The notes beneath the pieces are model-generated. The model was not told where the DNA came from. It saw only the letters and a program-made list of their open reading frames with translations, and searched no databases. This document shows, piece by piece, positions 29,314 through 38,647 of a stretch of DNA of 54,361 bases. The stretch comes from Thermoplasmatota archaeon (lineage in GTDB: Archaea; Thermoplasmatota; Thermoplasmata; Thermoplasmatales; Thermoplasmataceae). The stretch spans positions 1 to 54,361 of the forward strand of contig JAMCUH010000005.1 in assembly GCA_023379435.1 (NCBI GenBank). The letters are read 5' to 3'. The stretch's first letter is position 1; each line of letters begins with the position of its first letter. Both the position numbers and the translations under genes were made by a program.

Positions 29314-31437
29314 TTATCTTCTTCCCTTGGTATAAACAGCAAAGAGTACAATAAGACCTACAGCACCAATTCCTATCAGGATATAGAGTATTACGCCACT
29401 TATTGGCACAGTTACTGGCTTATGAGGAGACACTTTGGTTATGTGCTGAACTGGAGCATATTTCACGTTCACTACCATCGAGGATCCATGGACAGTGAAA
29501 GTGCCAGATGGTGTGGTGGTATTGTATGAAGCAGTGTTAAAGACGGTATATGAGTATGTTCCGTTTGTGAATTGAAGGGTTAGATTCTGATTTGTCATGT
29601 TATAATAGGAGCCATCCACAAGTATTTCCCACCTTTCAGTTGTGCCATTTGTAACAGGCAGGCCAGATTCGTGTATAGTAACGGTGTAATAGACCCTGAC
29701 GAACGAAACTGATTCATTCACCACATTTCCATTGACAGTAAAAATTCCAGAGGAAACTACGGGTGTTGATGTCTTGTTTTCAGACTGAACATTATATGAG
29801 TAAGTACCATTCACGAGTGATATTGAAAGAGTTGTGGCAGTTCCATTGATCGAATAAGCAGCTCCTGTTGAGCTCGTTATGTTTATGAACCACTGGTCAC
29901 CAAATGGCAGACCAGATGATGCGAAACTGACAGGATATTTGTAAATTGTAAATGACACGGTTATCAGAACAGATGATCCATTCACAAGAATAATTCCTTT
30001 AGATGGTGTTGGAATATAATGATCTACTGTATACACAGTGAATTCATATGTTCCGTTGGGTAATGAGAAACCTATATTACTGGAAGATGAGGAGTTGTAA
30101 TAAGCTGATGAAATAAATAGGGCAGAAACGGACCATTCAGTTCCAGCGGGTAATAAACTAAGTGGAAGATTTGTCTCATTGAATGATACAGAATAATACG
30201 AATCAACAAAAGAAATGGTAAGATTTGAAAAATTCGTTCCATTAACGTAGATTACACCAATATTATTCTGAGGATGGAACCCAACGTCGTTTATAACTCG
30301 ATATTCATAAGTTCCGTTTGGAACGAAGAAACTTATGCTACCATTACCAGAGCTAACAGTACTAATATCATATGAATTTCTAAGTGCTATTGACCATTTC
30401 ATACCGGATGGAAGACCAGATTCTGATACGTTAACATAATGATATTGTGACTCAAATGATATGTTTTGAACAACAACATTAGAATCAACCGTGAGGACAC
30501 CATTGTCTGGATTTGCGAAATACTGGCCATCAATTTCTACAGAATAGAATGTTTCTGAGCCGTAAACTGGAATTATAAGATCTCTATACGATGTTGAATA
30601 AGTAGTTCCGGATGAGCCCTTGCTTTGATTGGTCAGTATAACGGACCATGTCGTATTGTACGGCAACCCTTTCTCCTCAAAAACGATGTAACCGGATGTG
30701 GATGAAGATGCAGGTATCGAATTTGTAAAGTTTTCATAGACTGTCTGGGAAGAGGTCAGGTCAACGGTCCCACTCTCATTTGTTGTTGAAAAATCTGTTA
30801 TGTCACCGAGGTTATATGAGTAGGTTCCAGCAGGAAGCACAAATGAAACTGTTGAGTTCTGGGAATACTGTGTGAGGGAAAAACCCGTCGAGTTACTGAC
30901 CCTAACGTACCACTCCGTATTGACAGATCCAGAGGATGGCAGATTCTTCTCCTTGAAAAGCAGTGTGTAATAGTCAAAATTAAATGTTATAAGGCTGAGA
31001 TAGTTCTTTCCTATCATATTAATTATTCCTGATTCAGGAACTACTCTGTATCCGTAAAGGGTGAAATTCTGGACGTAGTATCTATAAGTTCCATTTGGTA
31101 CCCAGAATGATATGGTAGTATTGGAGGAATACTCAACCATGGAACTGCCCGTAGCATTATTGATTACCTTAACACTCCATTCAGTCCCGTATGTTCCCAA
31201 CAGTGAATGCAACGGGAGACCATTTTCCTCAAACACCATTTGGTAAAGTGCCTCATTCCCCACAACAGATGATCCCTGACCTGCACTGGTAAGGGTATTA
31301 CCAACATGATTCATCATCTGGAGGGGACCATTTGAGGTGGAATAATATGAAAATACCATTGAAAAAATAGCAACAAATGCAAATACTATTAGAATCGTGA
31401 TCTTAAATTTCCTCTTAATGCTAAAGCGCTGTCTCAT
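29314..31437 (-). CDS. Large surface protein with seven GLP-type repeats, anchored at both ends
   Basis: N-terminal TM (ITILIVFAFVAIFSMVFSYY), repeated ExGLPxGTxWSV...xNGTYxYxV...xSGxxxVNG units, C-terminal TM then KGRR. Confidence 0.85.
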   Translation of the reverse strand: MRQRFSIKRKFKITILIVFAFVAIFSMVFSYYSTSNGPLQMMNHVGNTLTSAGQGSSVVGNEALYQMVFEENGLPLHSLLGTYGTEWSVKVINNATGSSMVEYSSNTTISFWVPNGTYRYYVQNFTLYGYRVVPESGIINMIGKNYLSLITFNFDYYTLLFKEKNLPSSGSVNTEWYVRVSNSTGFSLTQYSQNSTVSFVLPAGTYSYNLGDITDFSTTNESGTVDLTSSQTVYENFTNSIPASSSTSGYIVFEEKGLPYNTTWSVILTNQSKGSSGTTYSTSYRDLIIPVYGSETFYSVEIDGQYFANPDNGVLTVDSNVVVQNISFESQYHYVNVSESGLPSGMKWSIALRNSYDISTVSSGNGSISFFVPNGTYEYRVINDVGFHPQNNIGVIYVNGTNFSNLTISFVDSYYSVSFNETNLPLSLLPAGTEWSVSALFISSAYYNSSSSSNIGFSLPNGTYEFTVYTVDHYIPTPSKGIILVNGSSVLITVSFTIYKYPVSFASSGLPFGDQWFINITSSTGAAYSINGTATTLSISLVNGTYSYNVQSENKTSTPVVSSGIFTVNGNVVNESVSFVRVYYTVTIHESGLPVTNGTTERWEILVDGSYYNMTNQNLTLQFTNGTYSYTVFNTASYNTTTPSGTFTVHGSSMVVNVKYAPVQHITKVSPHKPVTVPISGVILYILIGIGAVGLIVLFAVYTKGRR

Positions 31438-31524
31438 CTGGAACTATAGAGGATAAGCATGCTGATATACTTAAACTTTTTTAATTTGTCTGACAATATT
31501 GGGAGTTTTGTTCAATCATCCTTT

Positions 31525-31569
31525 CTTACTGTAACTTGCCTGCCAGCAATTTTCCCTTTTTACAGTAAG
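31525..31569. repeat. Perfect 10-bp inverted repeat CTTACTGTAA/TTACAGTAAG, 25-nt spacer
   Basis: Arms 31525-31534 and 31560-31569 read directly. Confidence 0.85.
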
Positions 31570-31900
31570 TTTTAATTTGTCTTTGGCGAATCACGAGGAA
31601 ATACTTTTAACAAAGGGAAAAATGCATAGTTATTCAAAGGCTTTGCTTATCCCGGCATTAGCTGTGAGATTTAGTCATGCATATTATCTATCCATGATTA
31701 CCACGAAATTTATCTAATTTCCATTCTTTCTTATTTTTCAGCAGATTGATTTTATGCTAACTCTCTTATCGCTTTTGATTTGAATTTTGCTTCTAAGAAA
31801 CACGATATACGATCAGTTCGATAATGCCTATTCATATTGCATATTTTCAAGAAATAATATGACTTATATAGATATTCAAAATTAAAAGAGTGAGGTTTAT

Positions 31901-33583
31901 ATGCGTCGTAATGTTTTTATTGGCATGAAACAAAATGGGAGAGGACTGGAACTGACACTGGGGAACTTCCTGAGGTCTGCTGTTTCTAGGAATCCAGAAC
32001 AGAAGATATATTACCAGGACAAGGAAATATTTACCTATGCACAATTCTACAGGAGAGTTGTAAACCTGGCAAATGCCCTTGTGAAACTTGGATTGAAAAA
32101 GGGTGATAGGGTAGCCGTCATAGACTGGGATACAAACAGGTACGTTGAATGCTACTATGCCATTCCAATTGCAGGTGGAGCGATACACACTGTCAACATC
32201 AGATATTCACCTGAACTAATATACTATACTATTTCGCATGCAGAGGACTCGTTTATAGTTATTAGAGACGAATTTGTACCTCTCATAGAAAAAAACAAGG
32301 AGCTCTTTTCGTTCATAAAGGGGTGGATAATTTACTCGGAATCCGGGAAGATAGGATCATCCCTTGAACCAAAATACAATTACGACGACCTTGTGAAAGA
32401 TGAACCTTCGGCGAAGGAGAAAGGGAAAGATGTTGACATCTATGATTCGGCTGAAACCTCTCTCCCTTCAACTTCTGAGGATGACATTGCAACAATATTC
32501 TACACGTCAGGTACCACTGGTCTTCCAAAGGGGGTGACATTCACTCACAGGAACCTTGTACTGCATGCCGTTTCACTAATGTCCACATTAAACGAACCTC
32601 CAATGAGTATTTCGTCAAAGGATGTAGTTATGCCCATTGTTCCGCTTTTTCATGTTCATCAGTGGGGCTTTCCGCATTGGGTTTTGAGCAAAGGTCTGCC
32701 GTATGTTTTGCCTGGAAGATATAATTATGCTCTGATTCTTAAACTAATAGAGAAACTTCATGTAACAGTAACAGCAATGGTTCCCACAATACTGCAGTTG
32801 ATCCTGATGGAGCCCGGGTCAGAGGGAATTCTAAGAAATTCTCATTTAAGAATCATCATCGGCGGCTCGGCACTTACGGAGGGTCTCACCAAGAGAGCAG
32901 AAGCGCTTGGCCTCACTGTTGTCGGCGCATACGGAATGTCTGAAACAGCTCCTGCATTAACGGTCTCATACATTAGTAAAGAGATAGAGCATTTGTCACC
33001 TGAAGAGATAAAACGTGAAATTACATCTGCCGGTTTTCCAGTGGTACTAACACAGGTAAAGATAGTAGACAGCGAAATGAATGACCTCCCCAGAGATGGA
33101 AAGAGCATAGGTGAAGTTGTTGCAAGGGCTCCCTGGCTCACCTCCGGTTATTGGAAAATGGCGGAGGAAACAGAAAAACTTTGGAGAGGGGGATGGCTTC
33201 ATACAGGGGACCTCGGAACAATGGACAGGTATGGCTTCCTTAGGATTGTTGACAGGGAGAAGGATGTTGTGAAAAGCGGAGGTGAATTTGTCCCTACAAT
33301 CATTCTAGAAGACATAATCAGTGCAGTCCCTGGTATCATGGAAGTTGCTGTTGTAGGTAAGCCTGATCAGAAATGGGATGAAGTCCCGGTGGCATTTTAC
33401 ACCTCAAAGGAAGAGTTAAAAGAAGATTACCTTAACAGAGAAATGGATAAATTCGTTGAAACCGGAAGAATAGCAAAGTTCTGGAAGCCCGTTTCATTCA
33501 TTAGGGTTGACAGTTTCGAAAGAACAAGTACAGGAAAAATTGATAAAAAGCCTTTGAAGGAAAGGGTAAGAGGAGGCTCATAG
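31901..33583 (+). CDS. AMP-forming acyl-CoA synthetase (medium/long-chain fatty acid type)
   Basis: ATIFYTSGTTGLPKGVTFTHRN, GAYGMSETAP, GWLHTGDLGTMDRYGFLRIVDREKDVVKSGGE. Confidence 0.92.
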   Translation: MRRNVFIGMKQNGRGLELTLGNFLRSAVSRNPEQKIYYQDKEIFTYAQFYRRVVNLANALVKLGLKKGDRVAVIDWDTNRYVECYYAIPIAGGAIHTVNIRYSPELIYYTISHAEDSFIVIRDEFVPLIEKNKELFSFIKGWIIYSESGKIGSSLEPKYNYDDLVKDEPSAKEKGKDVDIYDSAETSLPSTSEDDIATIFYTSGTTGLPKGVTFTHRNLVLHAVSLMSTLNEPPMSISSKDVVMPIVPLFHVHQWGFPHWVLSKGLPYVLPGRYNYALILKLIEKLHVTVTAMVPTILQLILMEPGSEGILRNSHLRIIIGGSALTEGLTKRAEALGLTVVGAYGMSETAPALTVSYISKEIEHLSPEEIKREITSAGFPVVLTQVKIVDSEMNDLPRDGKSIGEVVARAPWLTSGYWKMAEETEKLWRGGWLHTGDLGTMDRYGFLRIVDREKDVVKSGGEFVPTIILEDIISAVPGIMEVAVVGKPDQKWDEVPVAFYTSKEELKEDYLNREMDKFVETGRIAKFWKPVSFIRVDSFERTSTGKIDKKPLKERVRGGS

Positions 33584-33654
33584 GGAGGAAAATTTATACC
33601 ACAATATAGTTATGTGTGAATGCTATATTAGTATTTGAGATCGGTGGAACCTAG

Positions 33655-34890
33655 ATGAACATATACCTCCTTGTATTCGTACTTGCAGCTGCATTTTCTG
33701 TCGTGTCAACTATTTTCTATCTGGTTAATTCTCTTAGGTCATTTTTCTTTAGGGATGAAACGATCAACAACGACTTTACAAAAGAAGATGTGACCATAGT
33801 CGTTCCTGTTTATAAGGAAAAAGAATCTGTATTCAGGGAAGTTCTTCAGGCCATTTCCCTGCAGGGCACCAGTTTCATAGTGGTTGGTGATGGAAATGAT
33901 CAGCCTTACAGGGCCATTACTGAAGAGTACGGAGGTAGATTCATTCTAAACGAGGTAAGAGGAGGAAAGAGAAAGTGTCTGGCAATTGCAATGAAAAGTG
34001 TATTCTCTCCTCTCGTGATGTTCGTGGACAGCGATACCATAATTCCACCTGATGCGACTGAAAAGCTTGTATCAAAATTCAAGAGCGATGTCGGTGGTGT
34101 AGGAGCAAACCTTTCTCTTGTGATAGATGACTCACCAATTTCTTATGGGGCAGAATTTGTTGAACGATCTCGTGAAGTTGTTTTCAAGGCCATGTCAAAA
34201 AGCGGAAATGTTATGATTCTTGATGGAGGCTGCGCCGTATACAGAACTTCCATTGTTAAACCATTCATTCTTTCGGACGAGTTCATAAACCATACTGTCT
34301 TTGGAAGAAAGAGCCTTACGGGCGATGACAGGCAGCTCACGAGTCATGTGATAAAAAGCAATTTCAGGGCTGTTAAAAATTACGATGTTAGGGTAAGGAC
34401 CTATGCCCAGTCAACATACAAGTCATACATAAGACAGCAGGTCAGATGGTCAAGGGCAGGATGGTATTATTTCTTCCACGATCTAAAGTCAGGGACAGCA
34501 TCCAAGGCAGGGTCTTTCTATACATTTGAGCTCATTTATATGTACATGCTACCAATAGTGTTTCTATCGCTTGGTCTTGCACAGTTTTTCATTTACACAC
34601 ATATATTCTTCCGTATACTCCTTTTCCATCCACATTCCATCGAGGTTTCCTTCATGTTATTCATTGCATTCTTCACACACAACATTAAGCATGGGCTAAT
34701 TAGGGTTGTTTCCACCTTCCTTAACATAGGTGGTATTTCCGTCTTTGGAGTGGCTGTTTCCAGGAATGTTCAGATCAAGAAAAAACTGAAAGTTTTCGCA
34801 TACGGTGCAGTATCGCTCTTCATAATGTTCATTACATTTTTCTACGGCCTTTTCACCATATGGAAACAGTCAGACTGGATAACAAGGTGA
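33655..34890 (+). CDS. Membrane glycosyltransferase family 2 (processive synthase-like)
   Basis: VTIVVPVYKEKESVFREVLQAI, FVDSDTIIPPD, TGDDRQLT, RQQVRWSRAGW (QxxRW) plus C-terminal TM helices. Confidence 0.88.
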   Translation: MNIYLLVFVLAAAFSVVSTIFYLVNSLRSFFFRDETINNDFTKEDVTIVVPVYKEKESVFREVLQAISLQGTSFIVVGDGNDQPYRAITEEYGGRFILNEVRGGKRKCLAIAMKSVFSPLVMFVDSDTIIPPDATEKLVSKFKSDVGGVGANLSLVIDDSPISYGAEFVERSREVVFKAMSKSGNVMILDGGCAVYRTSIVKPFILSDEFINHTVFGRKSLTGDDRQLTSHVIKSNFRAVKNYDVRVRTYAQSTYKSYIRQQVRWSRAGWYYFFHDLKSGTASKAGSFYTFELIYMYMLPIVFLSLGLAQFFIYTHIFFRILLFHPHSIEVSFMLFIAFFTHNIKHGLIRVVSTFLNIGGISVFGVAVSRNVQIKKKLKVFAYGAVSLFIMFITFFYGLFTIWKQSDWITR

Positions 34891-35008
34891 TTTATCCTCT
34901 TCAATGAATGCGGGATCCATGCAGTGTTGAATCCCACTCACTTGAAAGGGAAGATATTCACATTATCATTGAAACAAAAATCGTAACAGCAAAAATAATA
35001 ATCTTTTC

Positions 35009-36100
35009 ATGATTCCTTTTGAGGATACAATGATTGAAAATCCAGATTCAGAACAGGAGTCGTCTCCGTGGGAGGGCACTTCAGAAGCTGAAATAGAGGC
35101 TTTTGCTTCAAGGACTTCTAATCTCATAAAGGTCTTTGGCTTGGGGGGAGCAGGCTCCAATACAATCACTAGATTGTACAGGGAAAAGTTGAACGGTGTC
35201 GAATTGATTGCATGCAATACTGATGCCAATCATCTTTTGAGAATGAGGGCTCATAATAAAATACTTCTTGGAGAGACCCTAACGTCGGGGCAGGGGGCCG
35301 GAGGTGACCCGAAAATAGGAGAGGAGGCCGCCAGGGAGAGCGAGCATCAGATAAGAGAGCTCATGAGGGATGCGGAGATTGTCTTCGTTACGGCAGGACT
35401 TGGTGGCGGAACCGGGACCGGCTCGATACATTATGTTGCAAAGATGGCAAAGGAAGCAGGCATATTGACAATTGCTGTTGTCACAATGCCATTCGCATCT
35501 GAAGGGCTGGACAGATTACGAAAGGCCAAGCGCGGTCTGGCTCAGCTTGCACCTGAATGCGACTGCGTCATACTTATAAAGAATGACAAGCTTCTCGAAC
35601 TTGAATCAGACCTCCCGTTGGAAAGGGCGTTCAGATTTGCAGATGAAGTGATCGTTAAGGGGGTAAGGGCAATCACAGAAGTGATAGGATCAACTGGGCT
35701 GATCAATCTGGATCTAAATGACCTCAGGGAGATCATGAAGAATTCCGGTGGCGCCCTTATGGGTATAGGAATATCATCTGGTTCTGTGGATAGCAGGGTG
35801 AAGGAAGCAGTGACACAGGCATTGAAGTCACCATTCCTTGATGTTGACCTTTCAAGGGCCACAGGCGTTCTTGTCAACGTTTCAGGCGGCGATGACATTC
35901 AGCTTGACGAGACAAATTCTGCCACGGATGAGGTAAGACGGCTTGTAAGTGATAGGGCAAAGATTATCCTGGGTGCTGGCATTGATGAAAGACTCAAAGG
36001 GAACATACAGGTTGTTGTCATCGCCACGGGCCTCTTTTCCATAAAAGACCTGACGGAAGGTGCAGAAAACGATGAAAGCGGCCTGGATTATATCTCTTAG
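35009..36100 (+). CDS. ftsZ: Cell division protein FtsZ
   Basis: KVFGLGGAGSNTITRLY, ACNTDANHL, FVTAGLGGGTGTGSIHYVA tubulin signature. Confidence 0.96.
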   Translation: MIPFEDTMIENPDSEQESSPWEGTSEAEIEAFASRTSNLIKVFGLGGAGSNTITRLYREKLNGVELIACNTDANHLLRMRAHNKILLGETLTSGQGAGGDPKIGEEAARESEHQIRELMRDAEIVFVTAGLGGGTGTGSIHYVAKMAKEAGILTIAVVTMPFASEGLDRLRKAKRGLAQLAPECDCVILIKNDKLLELESDLPLERAFRFADEVIVKGVRAITEVIGSTGLINLDLNDLREIMKNSGGALMGIGISSGSVDSRVKEAVTQALKSPFLDVDLSRATGVLVNVSGGDDIQLDETNSATDEVRRLVSDRAKIILGAGIDERLKGNIQVVVIATGLFSIKDLTEGAENDESGLDYIS

Positions 36101-36203
36101 TTTAGGGCGCTAAAGAATATTTTTAATACTGTTTTCCATACGGAAACCATGGTTCTGTGCATCCGTAAAGGGAAAAAAATTTCCAAGGGGTGCTTGCATT
36201 AGG

Positions 36204-37034
36204 ATGCTTTCTCATGAAGAGATTGATTACCTGAAGGAGATTGCAAGGAAGATAAGGGTCAGTTCTGTCAGGATGGTTTACGAAGCAAAGAGTGGTCATC
36301 CTGGCGGTTCGTTGAGTTTTGCAGATATATTCTCTGTGCTTTACTTCAAGGTAATGAACATAGATCCTTTAAATCCTGAGGATCCAAACAGGGACAGATT
36401 CATACTGAGCAAGGGCCACGCCTCTCCAGGTCTTTATTCCACTCTTGCTTTAAGGGGGTATTTTCCCACAACACTTCTATCCGGATTCAGGAAACTAAAC
36501 TCCAAGCTGGAGGGTCATGTGCACAGAGGTGTTCCCGGAGTTGAGTCGTCCACAGGATCACTTGGCCAGGGTCTTGGTGTCGGTATAGGTATGGCGATTT
36601 CAGCAAAGGAACAGGGAAAAAATTACAGAGTATACGTTGGAGTCGGGGATGGCGAAATGGAGGAGGGCAATATTTGGGAGTCACTTATGGCAGGATATAA
36701 GTTCCGGCTCTCAAACATTACTGTAATACTTGATCGTAATCGTGTTCAGCTGGATGGCATGACGGATGACATAATGCCCATGGGGGATATTGCCTCCAAG
36801 GTCAGGGCATTTGGATGGTCAGTGCAGGAAATAAATGGTCATGACTACAGTGAGATATATGATGCACTGGAAAAGGCTAAGCAGCAAAAAGAGCTTCCGA
36901 GTTTCATTGTTGCCAATACAGTGAAGGGTAAAGGTGTTAGCTATATGGAAGGCAATCCGAAATATCATGGCGCTCCGCCTGCAAATGAAGATGAGTACAG
37001 CAAGGCAATGATGGAACTTGGTGAGGTTTCATGA
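36204..37034 (+). CDS. Transketolase, N-terminal subunit
   Basis: SGHPGGSLSFADI, LSKGHASPGLYSTLA, GDGEMEEGNIWESLM TPP motif. Confidence 0.93.
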   Translation: MLSHEEIDYLKEIARKIRVSSVRMVYEAKSGHPGGSLSFADIFSVLYFKVMNIDPLNPEDPNRDRFILSKGHASPGLYSTLALRGYFPTTLLSGFRKLNSKLEGHVHRGVPGVESSTGSLGQGLGVGIGMAISAKEQGKNYRVYVGVGDGEMEEGNIWESLMAGYKFRLSNITVILDRNRVQLDGMTDDIMPMGDIASKVRAFGWSVQEINGHDYSEIYDALEKAKQQKELPSFIVANTVKGKGVSYMEGNPKYHGAPPANEDEYSKAMMELGEVS

Positions 37035-37990
37035 CCGTTTCCGAGAGCCTTCGTGAGGCATATGGCGAGGAGCTCCTGAAAATTGGAAAGTCTGACCCGA
37101 ACATTCTTGTATTTGATGCTGATCTTTCGACATCGACCAAGACTGCCTTGTTTGGGAAGGCATTTCCTAAAAGGTTCTTCAACATGGGCATATCGGAACA
37201 GTCCATGGTGACAGCAGCTGCTGGAGCTGCCCTGACAGGAAGACAGGTATTTGTCTCCACATTCGCAGTTTTCCTTACAAGAACATATGAACAGCTCAGA
37301 CAGAGTGTCTGCTACAATAACGTGAATGTGAAATTTGTCGTTACTCATGCGGGAATAACCGTGGGAGAAGACGGAGCAACCCATCAGATTATTGAAGATA
37401 TTGGCATAATGAGTGGTCTCCCGAACATGTCTGTGATTGTACCGGTTGATTCCGTAGAAACAAGATCTGTGATAAGGTATCTTCATGAAGAGACAACCAC
37501 ACCATATTATGTCAGGTTAACACGAGAAAAGTTTCCGGTGCTTAATCAGCCCGATTACGAATACGTTCCCAGGAGAAGCACGGTCATGAGGGAAGGATCT
37601 GATCTCAGCATAATTGCCTGCGGTTCCATGGTTTCCATGGCGCTTAAGGCTGCGGAAATCCTCAAGGTCAGGGGCATTGATGCAAGAGTAATCAATATGT
37701 CGTCCATAAAGCCCATGGACACAGATGCTGTGATCAGGGCGGCAAGGGAGACAGGTAGAATCGTGACGGCGGAGGAACACTCCATATATAATGGTCTGGG
37801 AAGCAGAGTTGCTGAAATAGTAACAGAGCATTACCCCGTTCCAGTTTCCAGAATAGGAATGAGAGATACATTCGGTAAATCAGGCAGTTCGTGGGAATTG
37901 TTTGATTACTTTCATATGGGACCTTCAGATATAGCAAAATCATCTGAGGAGATATTCAGGGAGGAGAGCAGATTTGAAAATATTTCTTGA
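37031..37990 (+). CDS. Transketolase, C-terminal subunit
   Basis: [44 protein letters not shown]; 4-bp overlap with the N-terminal subunit. Confidence 0.93.
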   Translation: MTVSESLREAYGEELLKIGKSDPNILVFDADLSTSTKTALFGKAFPKRFFNMGISEQSMVTAAAGAALTGRQVFVSTFAVFLTRTYEQLRQSVCYNNVNVKFVVTHAGITVGEDGATHQIIEDIGIMSGLPNMSVIVPVDSVETRSVIRYLHEETTTPYYVRLTREKFPVLNQPDYEYVPRRSTVMREGSDLSIIACGSMVSMALKAAEILKVRGIDARVINMSSIKPMDTDAVIRAARETGRIVTAEEHSIYNGLGSRVAEIVTEHYPVPVSRIGMRDTFGKSGSSWELFDYFHMGPSDIAKSSEEIFREESRFENIS

Positions 37991-38639
37991 TACCGGAAGC
38001 ATAGAAGAGATAAGGCAGGGGGTTGACATGGGTCTCGTTGATGGTGTGACAACTAACCCCACGCTCATATCCAAGGTAAAGGGAAAGGATTTTAAAACTG
38101 TGGTCAGCGAGATTCTGAAGGCAACACCTGGACCCGTGAGCATTGAGGTTGTCGCTGTTGATTACGAAAATATGATAAAGCAGGCCCTGAAAATTAGGGA
38201 ACTTGGAGAAAATGCGGTTGTCAAGATTCCCATGACAGTTGACGGACTCAAGGCAATTCGTGATCTGAAACAGAGGAAGATACCGGTGAACTGTACTCTT
38301 ATTTTCAGCCCCATACAGGCTATGCTTGCTGCTAAGGCTGGTGCTTCCTATGTATCACCCTTCGTTGGCAGGCTTGATGATATCTCAGAAGACGGCATGT
38401 TTCTCGTTGAACAGATAAGGTCAATATTTGACAATTACGATTTTCAGTGCAATATACTGGTGGCATCAGTGAGGAATCCTGTTCATGTTGTCAGGGCTGC
38501 AATGATTGGCGCTGATGTCGCAACGCTTCCTTTTGACGTTCTCACAAAACTTACGGAGCATCCCAAAACAGCCGAGGGACTCAACAGGTTTCTTGAAGAC
38601 TGGAAGAAGGTCTCGCCTGAGGGAAAATTCCTTCTTTAG
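37974..38639 (+). CDS. Transaldolase / fructose-6-phosphate aldolase-like
   Basis: [54 protein letters not shown]. Confidence 0.93.
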   Translation: MKIFLDTGSIEEIRQGVDMGLVDGVTTNPTLISKVKGKDFKTVVSEILKATPGPVSIEVVAVDYENMIKQALKIRELGENAVVKIPMTVDGLKAIRDLKQRKIPVNCTLIFSPIQAMLAAKAGASYVSPFVGRLDDISEDGMFLVEQIRSIFDNYDFQCNILVASVRNPVHVVRAAMIGADVATLPFDVLTKLTEHPKTAEGLNRFLEDWKKVSPEGKFLL

Positions 38640-38647
38640 AATCTCAA

